Assembly (NCBI GenBank): GCA_031273585.1
Contig: JAISRP010000124.1
Coordinates: forward strand, 1 to 14,008
Direction: 5' to 3'
Length of the DNA: 14,008 nt
Source of the DNA: Synergistaceae bacterium
GTDB taxonomy: Bacteria; Synergistota; Synergistia; Synergistales; Synergistaceae
Part shown: one piece after another, positions 6,891 through 13,565 of the stretch
How positions within the stretch are numbered: the first letter of the stretch is position 1
Layout: each line of letters opens with the position of its first letter
Position numbers and translations under genes: made by a program
The notes under the pieces: model-generated
The model's input: only the letters and a program-made list of their open reading frames with translations
Database searches by the model: none
What the model was told of the DNA's origin: nothing

Positions 6891-7394
6891 TCACACCCCA
6901 TTCACCAAATAACGATATATCAGATCGAACCCTCCGGCGAAGAATAGCCACGACAACGCGCGCATCAAAATGTTGACCATAGCGCCGCCCATGATGCCGC
7001 CCGCCATTATCCCGGCCCCGCGCGGCAGGAGGTTCGCAGCGGCCAACGGAAACGGCCTTACGATGTCGACGAGCCGGAACAGTATCAGGGCCACGACCGC
7101 GTATGACGAATCCAGCCACAGCATCGACGTCCAGTATCCCACCGCCTTGTCTATCACGATCTCCTCCGGACGCGCGTCACAAGACGCCCGCCGCGCGTAT
7201 CCGTCCGCCGCGACGCCCCCGGCCAGGGCTGCCGCTCCCACCGCCGGGAGGCCTACGCCGCCTGCCGCGATGAGGATGACGAACGCGGCCAGAGTGGCTG
7301 CCATCCCGGACATGCCCTTGAGGAACCCAACGCCCCCCATCGTCGATATGAGCCCGTACCATGTCGCGAACCGGGCTCCGCCGCGATCAGCCAT
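6891..7394 (-). CDS. PgpA-family membrane protein lacking family acidic residues
   Basis: This 167-residue membrane protein belongs to the phosphatidylglycerophosphatase A family, which dephosphorylates phosphatidylglycerophosphate to phosphatidylglycerol in the inner membrane. Family marks are EEIVID followed by VGYW (residues 78-88), FRLVDIVRPFP (106-116) and a GIM motif (128-130), with four or so hydrophobic segments. However, key positions differ from E. coli PgpA. The acidic pair of WDE is DK here (82-83). The DD after GIM is GG (132-133). The PGTMGSL motif near the N-terminus reads as SGMAATL. It may therefore be inactive or have a changed role. The ATG overlaps the rimO stop by eight bases, so translation is coupled. 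I withhold a gene symbol because activity is doubtful. Confidence 0.8.
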   Translation of the reverse strand: MADRGGARFATWYGLISTMGGVGFLKGMSGMAATLAAFVILIAAGGVGLPAVGAAALAGGVAADGYARRASCDARPEEIVIDKAVGYWTSMLWLDSSYAVVALILFRLVDIVRPFPLAAANLLPRGAGIMAGGIMGGAMVNILMRALSWLFFAGGFDLIYRYLVNGV

Positions 7395-8736
7395 GAGATG
7401 CGCCGCCCGTTAGATGCGAGGCGATCATGTCATGCTCGTACGCATCAGTCACGAGCGCCCTTATCCTGTCCCCGGGCCCGAGGTCAGGCGGGACGCCCCT
7501 GACCTCCACTACGCCGTCCACCTCCGGCGCGTCCCTGAAGGACCTCCCCTCCGCCGTGCCCGGCTCCGTCTCCCGGTCGACGAGCACGTCGAGCTCGCTC
7601 CCCACGAATAGCTCCCCCCTGGAGAGCGATATGCCGTCCTGATGGGCCATCAGGCGCTCCAGCCTCGCCATCTTCGTCCGCCGCGGCACCTGGCGCGGCA
7701 TGGAGGCAGCCGGCGTCCCCTCCTCGGGGGAGAAGGCAAACGCCCCTACCCTGTCGGCTCGGGCCTCATCGAGGAAGCGCAGCAGACCGTCAAAATCCCG
7801 GCGCGTCTCCCCGGGAAAACCGACCATGACGGTGGTGCGCAGCGCGAAGTCCTGCCTGATCTGCCGTGCGGTTCTGAAGATCTCAAGGATCTTCCCGGAA
7901 TCGGACGCCCTGTTCATGGCGGCCAGCACCTCCGGGCTGGAGTGCTGAATCGGCATGTCGAGGTACGGCAGCACCTGCCTGCCTCCGGCCACCCGTTCGA
8001 GCAGCCCCGAGTCGATGCCTGACGGCTGCAGGTAGAGCAGCCTCAGCCATAAATCCGGAGGAAGCGACGACTCGAGGGCATCGATCAGCCCCGTCAGGGT
8101 GACGCCGCCGCCCAGATCCCGACCGTAAGCTGTCAGGTCCTGAGCCACGAGGCATATCTCACTTGCCCCCTCCGTCACCAGGGCCTCCGCCTCCCCGACG
8201 AGGGAGGCTATGGGCGCGCTGCGAAGCCCTCCACGTATCGAGGGAATGGTGCAGTACGAGCACCTGTTGTCGCAGCCCTCCGCAAGCTTCAGGTATCTCA
8301 CGTGACTGGGGCCGCCCGGCAGAGCGCCCCGTCCGGGACGTGGCAAATCACAGGCGCCTGGGGACAGCGCTCGCAACAGCGAGGCGTAGTCCTCGCAGTC
8401 CCCCCAGAAGTCGACCTCCGGGATATCCCTCCCCAAGTCCGCGCCGTACCTGCCGACGAGACAGCCCACGACGGCTATCCTCCCGACGATGCCGCGGGAC
8501 TTCATCTCCGCCAGGTCGAGTATTGCGGCGATGTTCTCCTCGACCGCCTCCCTCAGAAATCCGCAGGTATTGACCAGACAGACCTCGGCGCCCTCGGCCC
8601 GAGAGGCCATCACAAAGCCCTCGCCGCGCAGAACCGCCGCGAACCTCTCGCTGTCGACCGTGTTCTTAGAACAGCCCATGCTCAGAATATACGCCGTCCC
8701 GCCGATGACGCGGGAGGCCGCCCCGTCTGATGTCAC
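7387..8736 (-). CDS. rimO: Ribosomal protein S12 methylthiotransferase RimO
   Basis: RimO is a radical SAM enzyme with two [4Fe-4S] clusters that methylthiolates a conserved aspartate of ribosomal protein S12. At 449 residues it is of normal length (E. coli 441). The N-terminal domain supplies Cys22 (SMGCSKN), Cys58 (VNTCGF) and Cys92 (VVGCL) for the auxiliary cluster. The radical SAM motif CDNRCSYC has Cys155, 159 and 162, followed by TIPSIRGG, which favours RimO over MiaB. YLDMPIQHSS and TVMVGFPGET follow, then a C-terminal TRAM domain. The frame is open much further upstream, over the rodZ gene. GTG at 8736, overlapping the rodZ stop as GTGA, gives the correct N-terminus, with a modest GGAG upstream. 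Confidence 0.94.
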   Translation of the reverse strand: MTSDGAASRVIGGTAYILSMGCSKNTVDSERFAAVLRGEGFVMASRAEGAEVCLVNTCGFLREAVEENIAAILDLAEMKSRGIVGRIAVVGCLVGRYGADLGRDIPEVDFWGDCEDYASLLRALSPGACDLPRPGRGALPGGPSHVRYLKLAEGCDNRCSYCTIPSIRGGLRSAPIASLVGEAEALVTEGASEICLVAQDLTAYGRDLGGGVTLTGLIDALESSLPPDLWLRLLYLQPSGIDSGLLERVAGGRQVLPYLDMPIQHSSPEVLAAMNRASDSGKILEIFRTARQIRQDFALRTTVMVGFPGETRRDFDGLLRFLDEARADRVGAFAFSPEEGTPAASMPRQVPRRTKMARLERLMAHQDGISLSRGELFVGSELDVLVDRETEPGTAEGRSFRDAPEVDGVVEVRGVPPDLGPGDRIRALVTDAYEHDMIASHLTGGASHG

Positions 8737-9806
8737 AGAACCGGGGCTCCGTCGGAGAAGTACGCCGTGTTTCCGCTCTTGACGCTCACCGTGCCGTCGG
8801 GATGAAAAACCAGCGCCAACGGATTTGCATCCAGCCCGACCTGCTCGTACTTCTTTCCGAACCACGTGATCTCGGCCGCGCTGCCGACGCTCAGGCTCAC
8901 CGAGGTGTCCCCCCTCACGTCGTACTCCCTGGCCCCGCCGTTCGACAGCCTCCTGCGAGTCACGACCTTGCCGTTCTGCTCCACTATCAGGTTGTTCTCC
9001 CGGCCGGTTATGACGATCCGCAGCCTCCTGTCCTTTATCCTGACCGGCACCGGCTGTGGCACGGGGGGCGGGGACAGGTCCACGCTCGGAGAGCTGGCTC
9101 CGCTGTTCATCCACGACAGGTCGCCGGAGCCTGACGGCGTCACTGACGCGGACGCGGCGATGCCGGGCGCGGCGCTCCACGTCAGGTCTCCCGACGTTAT
9201 GTTGGCCGATGCGACGTCGTAGGAAAATATGCCGAGCTCCTGGCTGAGGGGGATGTCGTAACTCAGCGCAGATGCAATCGCGTCCGGGGACAGGTCGGAC
9301 GACCGCATCGGCGCGTCCCCGATCAGATCATTGCCAGTGATCCTCAGGGGAAACTCGATCCCGCCGGGGTCGCTGTGCTGGTTCCACAGGAGATACGCGG
9401 CGCCCAGCACGGCTATCACCAGCATTATGTACACCCATATTATCGATGACCGCCGGAACATTGGGGTGGGAGGGTTCAGCTCAATCAGGGTCCCGTCCGA
9501 GTCCTGCCCGGGGGGCCGCGACTCCTCGGGGAGGGCGCCGCTGTACTTTTTCCAGAGGTCCATTGCCATGAGGAACTCGCAGTACGTCTTGGTAAAACCG
9601 CGCGCGTAAACCGGCGCGGCCTCGGCCTCAATGCGCCCCTCCTCTATCGCCTTCAGGATGTGCGGCCTCACGTGGGTAGACTTTGCCACATCGTCGTACG
9701 AGAGGCCCTGCGCCTCCCTCAGCATCCTGAGGTGAGCGCCGAGTATGGAGAGGCCGTCTGCGGCCTCTGTCGGCTTGACGGAAAATCTATCCCGCATGTT
9801 CATCAT
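8733..9806 (-). CDS. RodZ-like helix-turn-helix membrane protein
   Basis: RodZ links the MreB cytoskeleton to the cell-wall elongation machinery and is needed for rod shape. This 357-residue protein has the RodZ plan: a cytoplasmic helix-turn-helix domain (about residues 18-85, with LREAQGLSYDDVAKSTHV and YARGFTKTYCEFL), a linker, and one membrane span (about 120-141). A Ser/Pro-rich extracytoplasmic region (about 150-265) is followed by a C-terminal beta domain (about 265-350) resembling DUF4115. GGAGG (9811-9807) precedes three in-frame ATGs at 9806, 9803 and 9797. The first is too close to it, so the true start may be 9797 or 9803. An in-frame TGA lies just upstream. The gene overlaps rimO by four bases. 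An mreB gene is not in the window, so the role is inferred from domain order. Confidence 0.82.
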   Translation of the reverse strand: MMNMRDRFSVKPTEAADGLSILGAHLRMLREAQGLSYDDVAKSTHVRPHILKAIEEGRIEAEAAPVYARGFTKTYCEFLMAMDLWKKYSGALPEESRPPGQDSDGTLIELNPPTPMFRRSSIIWVYIMLVIAVLGAAYLLWNQHSDPGGIEFPLRITGNDLIGDAPMRSSDLSPDAIASALSYDIPLSQELGIFSYDVASANITSGDLTWSAAPGIAASASVTPSGSGDLSWMNSGASSPSVDLSPPPVPQPVPVRIKDRRLRIVITGRENNLIVEQNGKVVTRRRLSNGGAREYDVRGDTSVSLSVGSAAEITWFGKKYEQVGLDANPLALVFHPDGTVSVKSGNTAYFSDGAPVL

Positions 9807-9899
9807 GCCTCCGGATCATCGTTCGGCAAGTCCAGATATCGACCCCGCCGGGCGTGGGCGGGACCCACTGTCCTCCGTATGTCGTCTTGCGCGGGACCC

Positions 9900-10619
9900 T
9901 CATTTCACGCAAGGACGGACCGCGTCGCCCCCCTCGGCGGCGCGCCTGATTCGAGCGGCGGCCTCCGCCGGGTCGTCACAGCCGAATACGGCGCTGCCCG
10001 CGACCAACACGTCGCAGCCCGACGACACCAGCATACCAGCGTTATCGGCGCCGATCCCGCCGTCCATCTCGATGACGTAGTCCAGCTCCCGGACCGCCCT
10101 GAGCCTTACTAGGTCGCGCACCTTCGGCAGCGTCTCCGGTATGAACCTCTGTCCCCCGAAACCGGGGTTGACGCTCATAACGAGGACGAGGTCAACGAGG
10201 TGCAGGACGGGTTCGATCATGCAGAGGGGCGTTCCGGGGTTGATCGCAATCCCAGGGCGAACACCCAGCGACCTCAACCTTCCGAGGGCCATGTGAACGT
10301 GGCGCGCCGCCTCGGCGTGCAGAGTGATCAGGTCGGGACGGGCCTGGACGAACATATCGATGAAGCTCTCCGCCGGCTCCGCCATTATATGCACGTCGAT
10401 GAAGCTGTCCGGAAGGGACTCCCGCAAACGGGATACAACCTGAGGCCCATAGGAGAGGTTCGGCACGAACCGGCCGTCCATGACATCCACGTGAATCCAA
10501 TCATGCTCGCCCTTCAGTCTTGTTATCGAGTCTCCTATGGCGAGCGGATCCGCGCTCAGTATGGACGGGGCCAGCAGGAATTTTTTGCCGCCCCTCAGGG
10601 AGGGGCCCGCGCCGCTCAA
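9900..10619 (-). CDS. rpe: Ribulose-phosphate 3-epimerase
   Basis: Rpe interconverts ribulose 5-phosphate and xylulose 5-phosphate in the pentose phosphate pathway, as a metal-dependent TIM barrel. Motifs run in order: LLAPSILSADP, HVDVMDGRFVPN (metal-binding His and Asp), DVHIM (second His), MSVNPGFGGQ, EMDGGI (catalytic Asp) and AGSAVFG. TTG at 10619 follows AGGAG by eight bases and overlaps the stop of the PASTA gene as TTGA, giving 239 residues. The family start (KKFLLAPSIL) comes about 14 residues later, so this version has a short Gly/Ser-rich extension. Translation is probably coupled to the PASTA gene. The order rsmB - PASTA - rpe matches part of a well-known Firmicutes cluster. Confidence 0.94.
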   Translation of the reverse strand: MSGAGPSLRGGKKFLLAPSILSADPLAIGDSITRLKGEHDWIHVDVMDGRFVPNLSYGPQVVSRLRESLPDSFIDVHIMAEPAESFIDMFVQARPDLITLHAEAARHVHMALGRLRSLGVRPGIAINPGTPLCMIEPVLHLVDLVLVMSVNPGFGGQRFIPETLPKVRDLVRLRAVRELDYVIEMDGGIGADNAGMLVSSGCDVLVAGSAVFGCDDPAEAAARIRRAAEGGDAVRPCVK

Positions 10620-11773
10620 TCGTATCTCTCCTGCCAGACCATCTCGCCCCCTAGGCGAACTGCGACCGTGGCGTTTCCGGAGTATGGCTCGTTCATCGAT
10701 ATATACTCCCCGCCCGTCGCGGTCTGGTCCCGGAGAGTCCTCGTGCCGGACTGGTCCGTGATCTCTATCCTCAGCTGCAGGGATCTCGTAAGAGGCGGCA
10801 CCTGATAGCGTATGCGAGCCGTCTTTCCGGCAACGGCCGGCCTCGGCTGTTCTGTGACATCGTTCCCGCCCGCTGGTGGCTGCGTCTGGACGGCCGTTCC
10901 CTGAGTCGCGGCCGACCGCGGGTCCCACTCGGGCATCACCGGCGCCTGCCTCACAGGGGTCTCAACCTGCTGCGGCGGGGTCTCCTGGACCGGAGTCGTC
11001 GTTATGACTGGGGTCGGATTGCCGTCCGCCGCAGCCTGCTCCGCCGGTATCCTCGGCGCCTCCGGCTCCTTGGCTATGTATATCGTTACCGCGTTGCCGG
11101 CCGGCACCCTGGAGCCGGCCCTGGGCTGAGTCCTGACGACCGCCCCTATCGGCGCCTGATTGGACTCGACTGTCAGCACCTTCGCCACAGTGAGATCGCT
11201 CTGCTGTATTATCTGCCTCGCCAGCGCCTCGGCCTGTCCCTTGAGGTCGGGGACCTGCACCATCTCGTTCTTGCCCGTCTGCCCCTCGCTCACGAGCAGG
11301 TCGACCATCCTGTTGTTCAGGACCATTGCCGGCGACGCGGGGTTCTGGGCTATGATCGTGCCGGACGGTTTGAGCGAGTCGGACACGCGGAGCACCGCCC
11401 CAACCTTGAACCCGGACTCGTCGAGCGTTCTGGCCGCCACGGCGAACTCCAGCCCGCGCACGTCCGGTATTCTGGACTGACTTCCGCCCCTGCTCGCCCG
11501 GAGCGTGACGATCTTGCCCTTCTCCACTTTCTCGCCCGCCGCCGGAACCTGCGATATCACGACGCCCTCCTGCTGGTCGGAGTCAACCTGATCTATCCGG
11601 GCTACGAGCCCCGCCCCCTGCAGACTGTTGGTCGCCTCGACAGCGGAAAGCCCCACGAGCGCGGGCACGTCTACCTCCGGTCTGTCGACAAAAATTATGC
11701 GCAACGCCATAAAACCGGATACGACCAGCACCAGAAGCGCGATCATTATCCCCAACCTGAAGATCCTGTTCAC
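10616..11773 (-). CDS. Membrane-anchored protein with three PASTA domains, no kinase domain
   Basis: PASTA domains bind peptidoglycan fragments or beta-lactams and usually sit on Ser/Thr kinases or penicillin-binding proteins. This 385-residue protein has a short basic N-terminus and a membrane span (about residues 7-28). Three PASTA repeats follow at about 34-95, 101-164 and 172-235, each opening with a VPxL, IPDV or VPDL type start. A Pro/Gln/Thr-rich linker (about 236-310) leads to a C-terminal beta-rich segment I do not recognise (about 311-385). No kinase or transpeptidase domain is present. GTG at 11773 is preceded by AGGAGGA with seven bases between, so the start is firm and the missing domain is not an N-terminal miscall. 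It is 81 bases after rsmB and overlaps rpe by four bases. A role as a cell-wall sensor or scaffold is inferred. Confidence 0.88.
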   Translation of the reverse strand: MNRIFRLGIMIALLVLVVSGFMALRIIFVDRPEVDVPALVGLSAVEATNSLQGAGLVARIDQVDSDQQEGVVISQVPAAGEKVEKGKIVTLRASRGGSQSRIPDVRGLEFAVAARTLDESGFKVGAVLRVSDSLKPSGTIIAQNPASPAMVLNNRMVDLLVSEGQTGKNEMVQVPDLKGQAEALARQIIQQSDLTVAKVLTVESNQAPIGAVVRTQPRAGSRVPAGNAVTIYIAKEPEAPRIPAEQAAADGNPTPVITTTPVQETPPQQVETPVRQAPVMPEWDPRSAATQGTAVQTQPPAGGNDVTEQPRPAVAGKTARIRYQVPPLTRSLQLRIEITDQSGTRTLRDQTATGGEYISMNEPYSGNATVAVRLGGEMVWQERYD

Positions 11774-11805
11774 ACGAGACTCCTCCTAAAAATTCCGGCA
11801 CTCGA

Positions 11806-11821
11806 GCGCGCCTCGGCGCGC
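11806..11821 (-). terminator. Hairpin between rsmB and the PASTA gene, possible attenuator
   Basis: GCGCGC (11821-11816) and GCGCGC (11811-11806) pair around CGAG on the minus strand. A T-run of five follows about 15 bases later, just before the PASTA ribosome binding site. The T-run is too distant for a standard terminator. It could reduce read-through from rsmB or punctuate mRNA processing. Confidence 0.3.
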
Positions 11822-11854
11822 CCGACCCGATGTCATTATCCATCACCGCCTATT

Positions 11855-13177
11855 TTATCTTTTTTTCCTGAATATGGCGACGTAAAATCCATCAAGCCAC
11901 GGAGATTCAGGAAACATGATCATGCCGTAGGGACGCCCCTTCCTCTGCGAGGCGAACTTCGTGCGGACCGGCAGCTCGACCAGGTCCTGCCTCGACGACA
12001 GCGCCGAGCCGACGACCTTCTCGTTCTCCTCGCGGAAGATGCTGCATGTGCTGTACATGAGTATGCCGCCCGGCAGAAGAATATCCGCCGCCCTGGCGAA
12101 GAGCCTCTCCTGAAGATCCGACGCCCTCTTGAGCTTTGCGGGATTCATCCTCCACTTCCCCTCCGGGTGCCTTCCCCACGTTCCGCTCCCTGAACAGGGG
12201 GCGTCCAGCAGGATGGCCGACGGAGGGGCCTCCGGGATCATAGTAGTGGCGTCCCCGCATATCGAGCGGATCCTCCCCCCCACACCGAGACGGTCGAACT
12301 CGCCGGAAGCCGCCCTGAGCCTGGCGTTCGACAGGTCCCACCCCTCGACCGTGGCCTCCTTGCAGTACGAGAGTATGTGCCCGGCCTTCACCCCTCTGCC
12401 AACGCACATGTCGAGCAGCGCGCCGCCCTGCCAGTGAGCCATCATACACTCGACGGCCCAGATCGACGACTCGCTCTGGGGCGTGACCGCCCCATCCGCG
12501 TAACCAGGAAGGTCTGCGGGATACGGGTTCGACTCGAGCAGGACTGCCGACTGCGATACCTCGGAGGCGGAGGAGAGCTCGCCGTATCTCTCCATCCACC
12601 CCGCGCGGTCGACCCCGGGCGACAGGCGGACCGTCATGCAGGTGGGCGCGGTCGTGAGGTGAAGCAGTCGGCGCGCCTCCTTAACCCCACACTCGCGGCT
12701 CCACTCCGCGGCGACCCAGCCCGGGACCCCGGTCACGAGCGCCTGATCCCTCATCTCGGATGAGGCGCGAAGCCTGCCTATGTAAGCCGGGGCATTCTCC
12801 ATCACAGCGTGCAGCACCGCGTTCACCAGGGGCGGCTCGTTCACGGCCTCGTTCACGTTCTTTGCGCCCTTCACATACTGGACGATCGCGTTCACGAGGA
12901 CGCCGGGCTTAAAATGTTCCAGCTCGAGCACCCCCGCTATGCCAATCAGCAGGGCGCTCACGGTTTCCGGGGTGAGGGACTCCACAGGACGCCTGCAGTA
13001 CTTGGCGAGCAGGTGCCTCCACAGCCCCATTTTCCGAAGCACGGTGTAGATGAGCGTCGCAGTGAGCTTCCTCTCGGTCGGAACTACTTTGGGCCATATA
13101 TGCCGCAGCGCCTCAGCGGCAAAAACCCCACGCTCAACCTCGCCCAGCGCCGCGAGGGCCCCCTCGATTCCTCTCAT
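11855..13177 (-). CDS. rsmB: 16S rRNA (cytosine-5) methyltransferase RsmB (Sun/Fmu)
   Basis: RsmB methylates C967 (E. coli numbering) of 16S rRNA using SAM. The 440-residue length fits (E. coli 429). The N-terminal part (about 1-135) is the NusB-like helical RNA-binding domain. The C-terminal part is the methyltransferase with both family cysteines: Cys328 in DAPCSGSGTWGRHPEG and the nucleophile Cys378 in YSTCSIFREEN. SAM motif I reads LLDMCVGRGVKAGHI (254-268), where most relatives have a CAAPGGKT-like core; this is a notable divergence, but the rest is intact. The frame is open upstream to 13399, but that extension covers a non-coding repeat. ATG at 13177 gives the normal N-terminus, with GGAGG (13195-13191) at a rather long 13-base spacing. 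It is the first gene of the minus-strand train. Confidence 0.9.
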   Translation of the reverse strand: MRGIEGALAALGEVERGVFAAEALRHIWPKVVPTERKLTATLIYTVLRKMGLWRHLLAKYCRRPVESLTPETVSALLIGIAGVLELEHFKPGVLVNAIVQYVKGAKNVNEAVNEPPLVNAVLHAVMENAPAYIGRLRASSEMRDQALVTGVPGWVAAEWSRECGVKEARRLLHLTTAPTCMTVRLSPGVDRAGWMERYGELSSASEVSQSAVLLESNPYPADLPGYADGAVTPQSESSIWAVECMMAHWQGGALLDMCVGRGVKAGHILSYCKEATVEGWDLSNARLRAASGEFDRLGVGGRIRSICGDATTMIPEAPPSAILLDAPCSGSGTWGRHPEGKWRMNPAKLKRASDLQERLFARAADILLPGGILMYSTCSIFREENEKVVGSALSSRQDLVELPVRTKFASQRKGRPYGMIMFPESPWLDGFYVAIFRKKR

Positions 13178-13205
13178 CCGATACCGTTTACCTCCAAAAT
13201 AAATT

Positions 13206-13226
13206 AGGGCGGCAATATGCCGCCCT
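13206..13226 (-). promoter_or_regulatory. Perfect palindrome in the rsmB leader
   Basis: AGGGCGGCA and TGCCGCCCT form nine-base perfect arms around a three-base centre. On the minus strand T-rich sequence (TAATTTATTTT) follows and then the rsmB ribosome binding site. It could be an attenuator-like terminator in the leader of the operon, or an operator just downstream of a weak promoter. The sequence alone does not decide. Confidence 0.45.
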
Positions 13227-13229
13227 CTA

Positions 13230-13259
13230 AGTCTACTCCATTGCCTCGGGCATCCGCAA
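13230..13259 (-). promoter_or_regulatory. Weak candidate promoter for the rsmB gene train
   Basis: On the minus strand TTGCGG (13259-13254) and TAGACT (13235-13230) are 18 bases apart. Each box matches only partly. If used, transcription begins inside the leader palindrome at about 13223. It is offered as the best candidate in the rsmB upstream region, not as a firm call. Confidence 0.25.
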
Positions 13260-13289
13260 GCCCAAATTTCAACCCCAAATCCGCGGACA

Positions 13290-13340
13290 GGACCTTGGGG
13301 GCCGCCCCAAACCCCGCCAGGGAGCAGAGTTCCCTGGACC
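13290..13340 (-). repeat. Dispersed two-hairpin palindromic repeat, copy 2
   Basis: Read on the minus strand, this 51-base element has the same plan as the copy at 2731-2782. GGTCC stands at both ends, and a first hairpin is closed by CCAGG/CCTGG. CGGGGTTTGGGGC is identical in both copies, and a second hairpin is closed by TTGGGG/CCCCAA. The inner first-stem bases differ from copy 1 yet still pair (CCAGGGA with TCCCTGG). The two copies are in opposite orientation about 10.5 kb apart and bracket pseC to rsmB. The element lies upstream of rsmB and does not look coding. Confidence 0.85.
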
Positions 13341-13516
13341 CTATACACTTTTTTGGCTGTGACTTGCACTCTGTTGACGGCTTTGAGGTATGCAAGCAAT
13401 GGGCGTTGAAGGACGTAACCTTACCTCGAATTGCGGAGGTTGCTAAAACGATGTATTCGAGAGGAAAACGCTACGACTAATTTTTTACAGCGCGTTGGAT
13501 TTACAACAGACTGTTG
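13341..13516. other. Unassigned stretch between repeat and ferredoxin gene; possible gene remnant
   Basis: No firm gene is visible here. A plus-strand frame ends at TAA 13478-13480; its last 25 or so codons (ending TMYSRGKRYD) look protein-like, and a TTG at 13364 would give 38 residues. There is no ribosome binding site at that TTG. The frame runs back into the palindromic repeat, so it may be the tail of a gene lost by rearrangement. I cannot assign a family. The base composition is more A/T-rich than the minus-strand gene train. Confidence 0.25.
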
Positions 13517-13554
13517 CCCTTTTGGCTTGTTATGCTTTCAACAAGCCAAAGGGG
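13517..13554 (+). promoter_or_regulatory. Long hairpin overlapping the ferredoxin ribosome binding site
   Basis: Bases 13517-13531 pair with 13540-13554 around an eight-base loop (ATGCTTTC): fifteen pairs with a single U-G. The core arms are TTTGGCTTGTT and AACAAGCCAAA. The 3' arm runs into GGGGAGGGG, so part of the GGAGG ribosome binding site at 13553-13557 is in the stem. As RNA this could limit translation; as DNA the palindrome could be an operator. Confidence 0.55.
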
Positions 13555-13565
13555 AGGGGAAATCA

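Noticed and set aside
8737..9180. 148-codon N-terminal extension of rimO
   Set aside because: It overlaps the rodZ-like gene in another frame, is Arg/Gly-rich, and GTG at 8736 gives the normal RimO N-terminus.
9803..9868. 21-codon GTG frame between rpe and the rodZ-like gene, ending on its start as ATGA
   Set aside because: GGAGG lies only three bases from the GTG, too close, and the peptide has no recognisable feature. It could be a coupling leader, but the support is weak.
10620..10928. Upstream extension of the rpe frame by about 103 codons
   Set aside because: It overlaps the end of the PASTA gene. TTG at 10619 has a proper ribosome binding site and gives a normal Rpe length.
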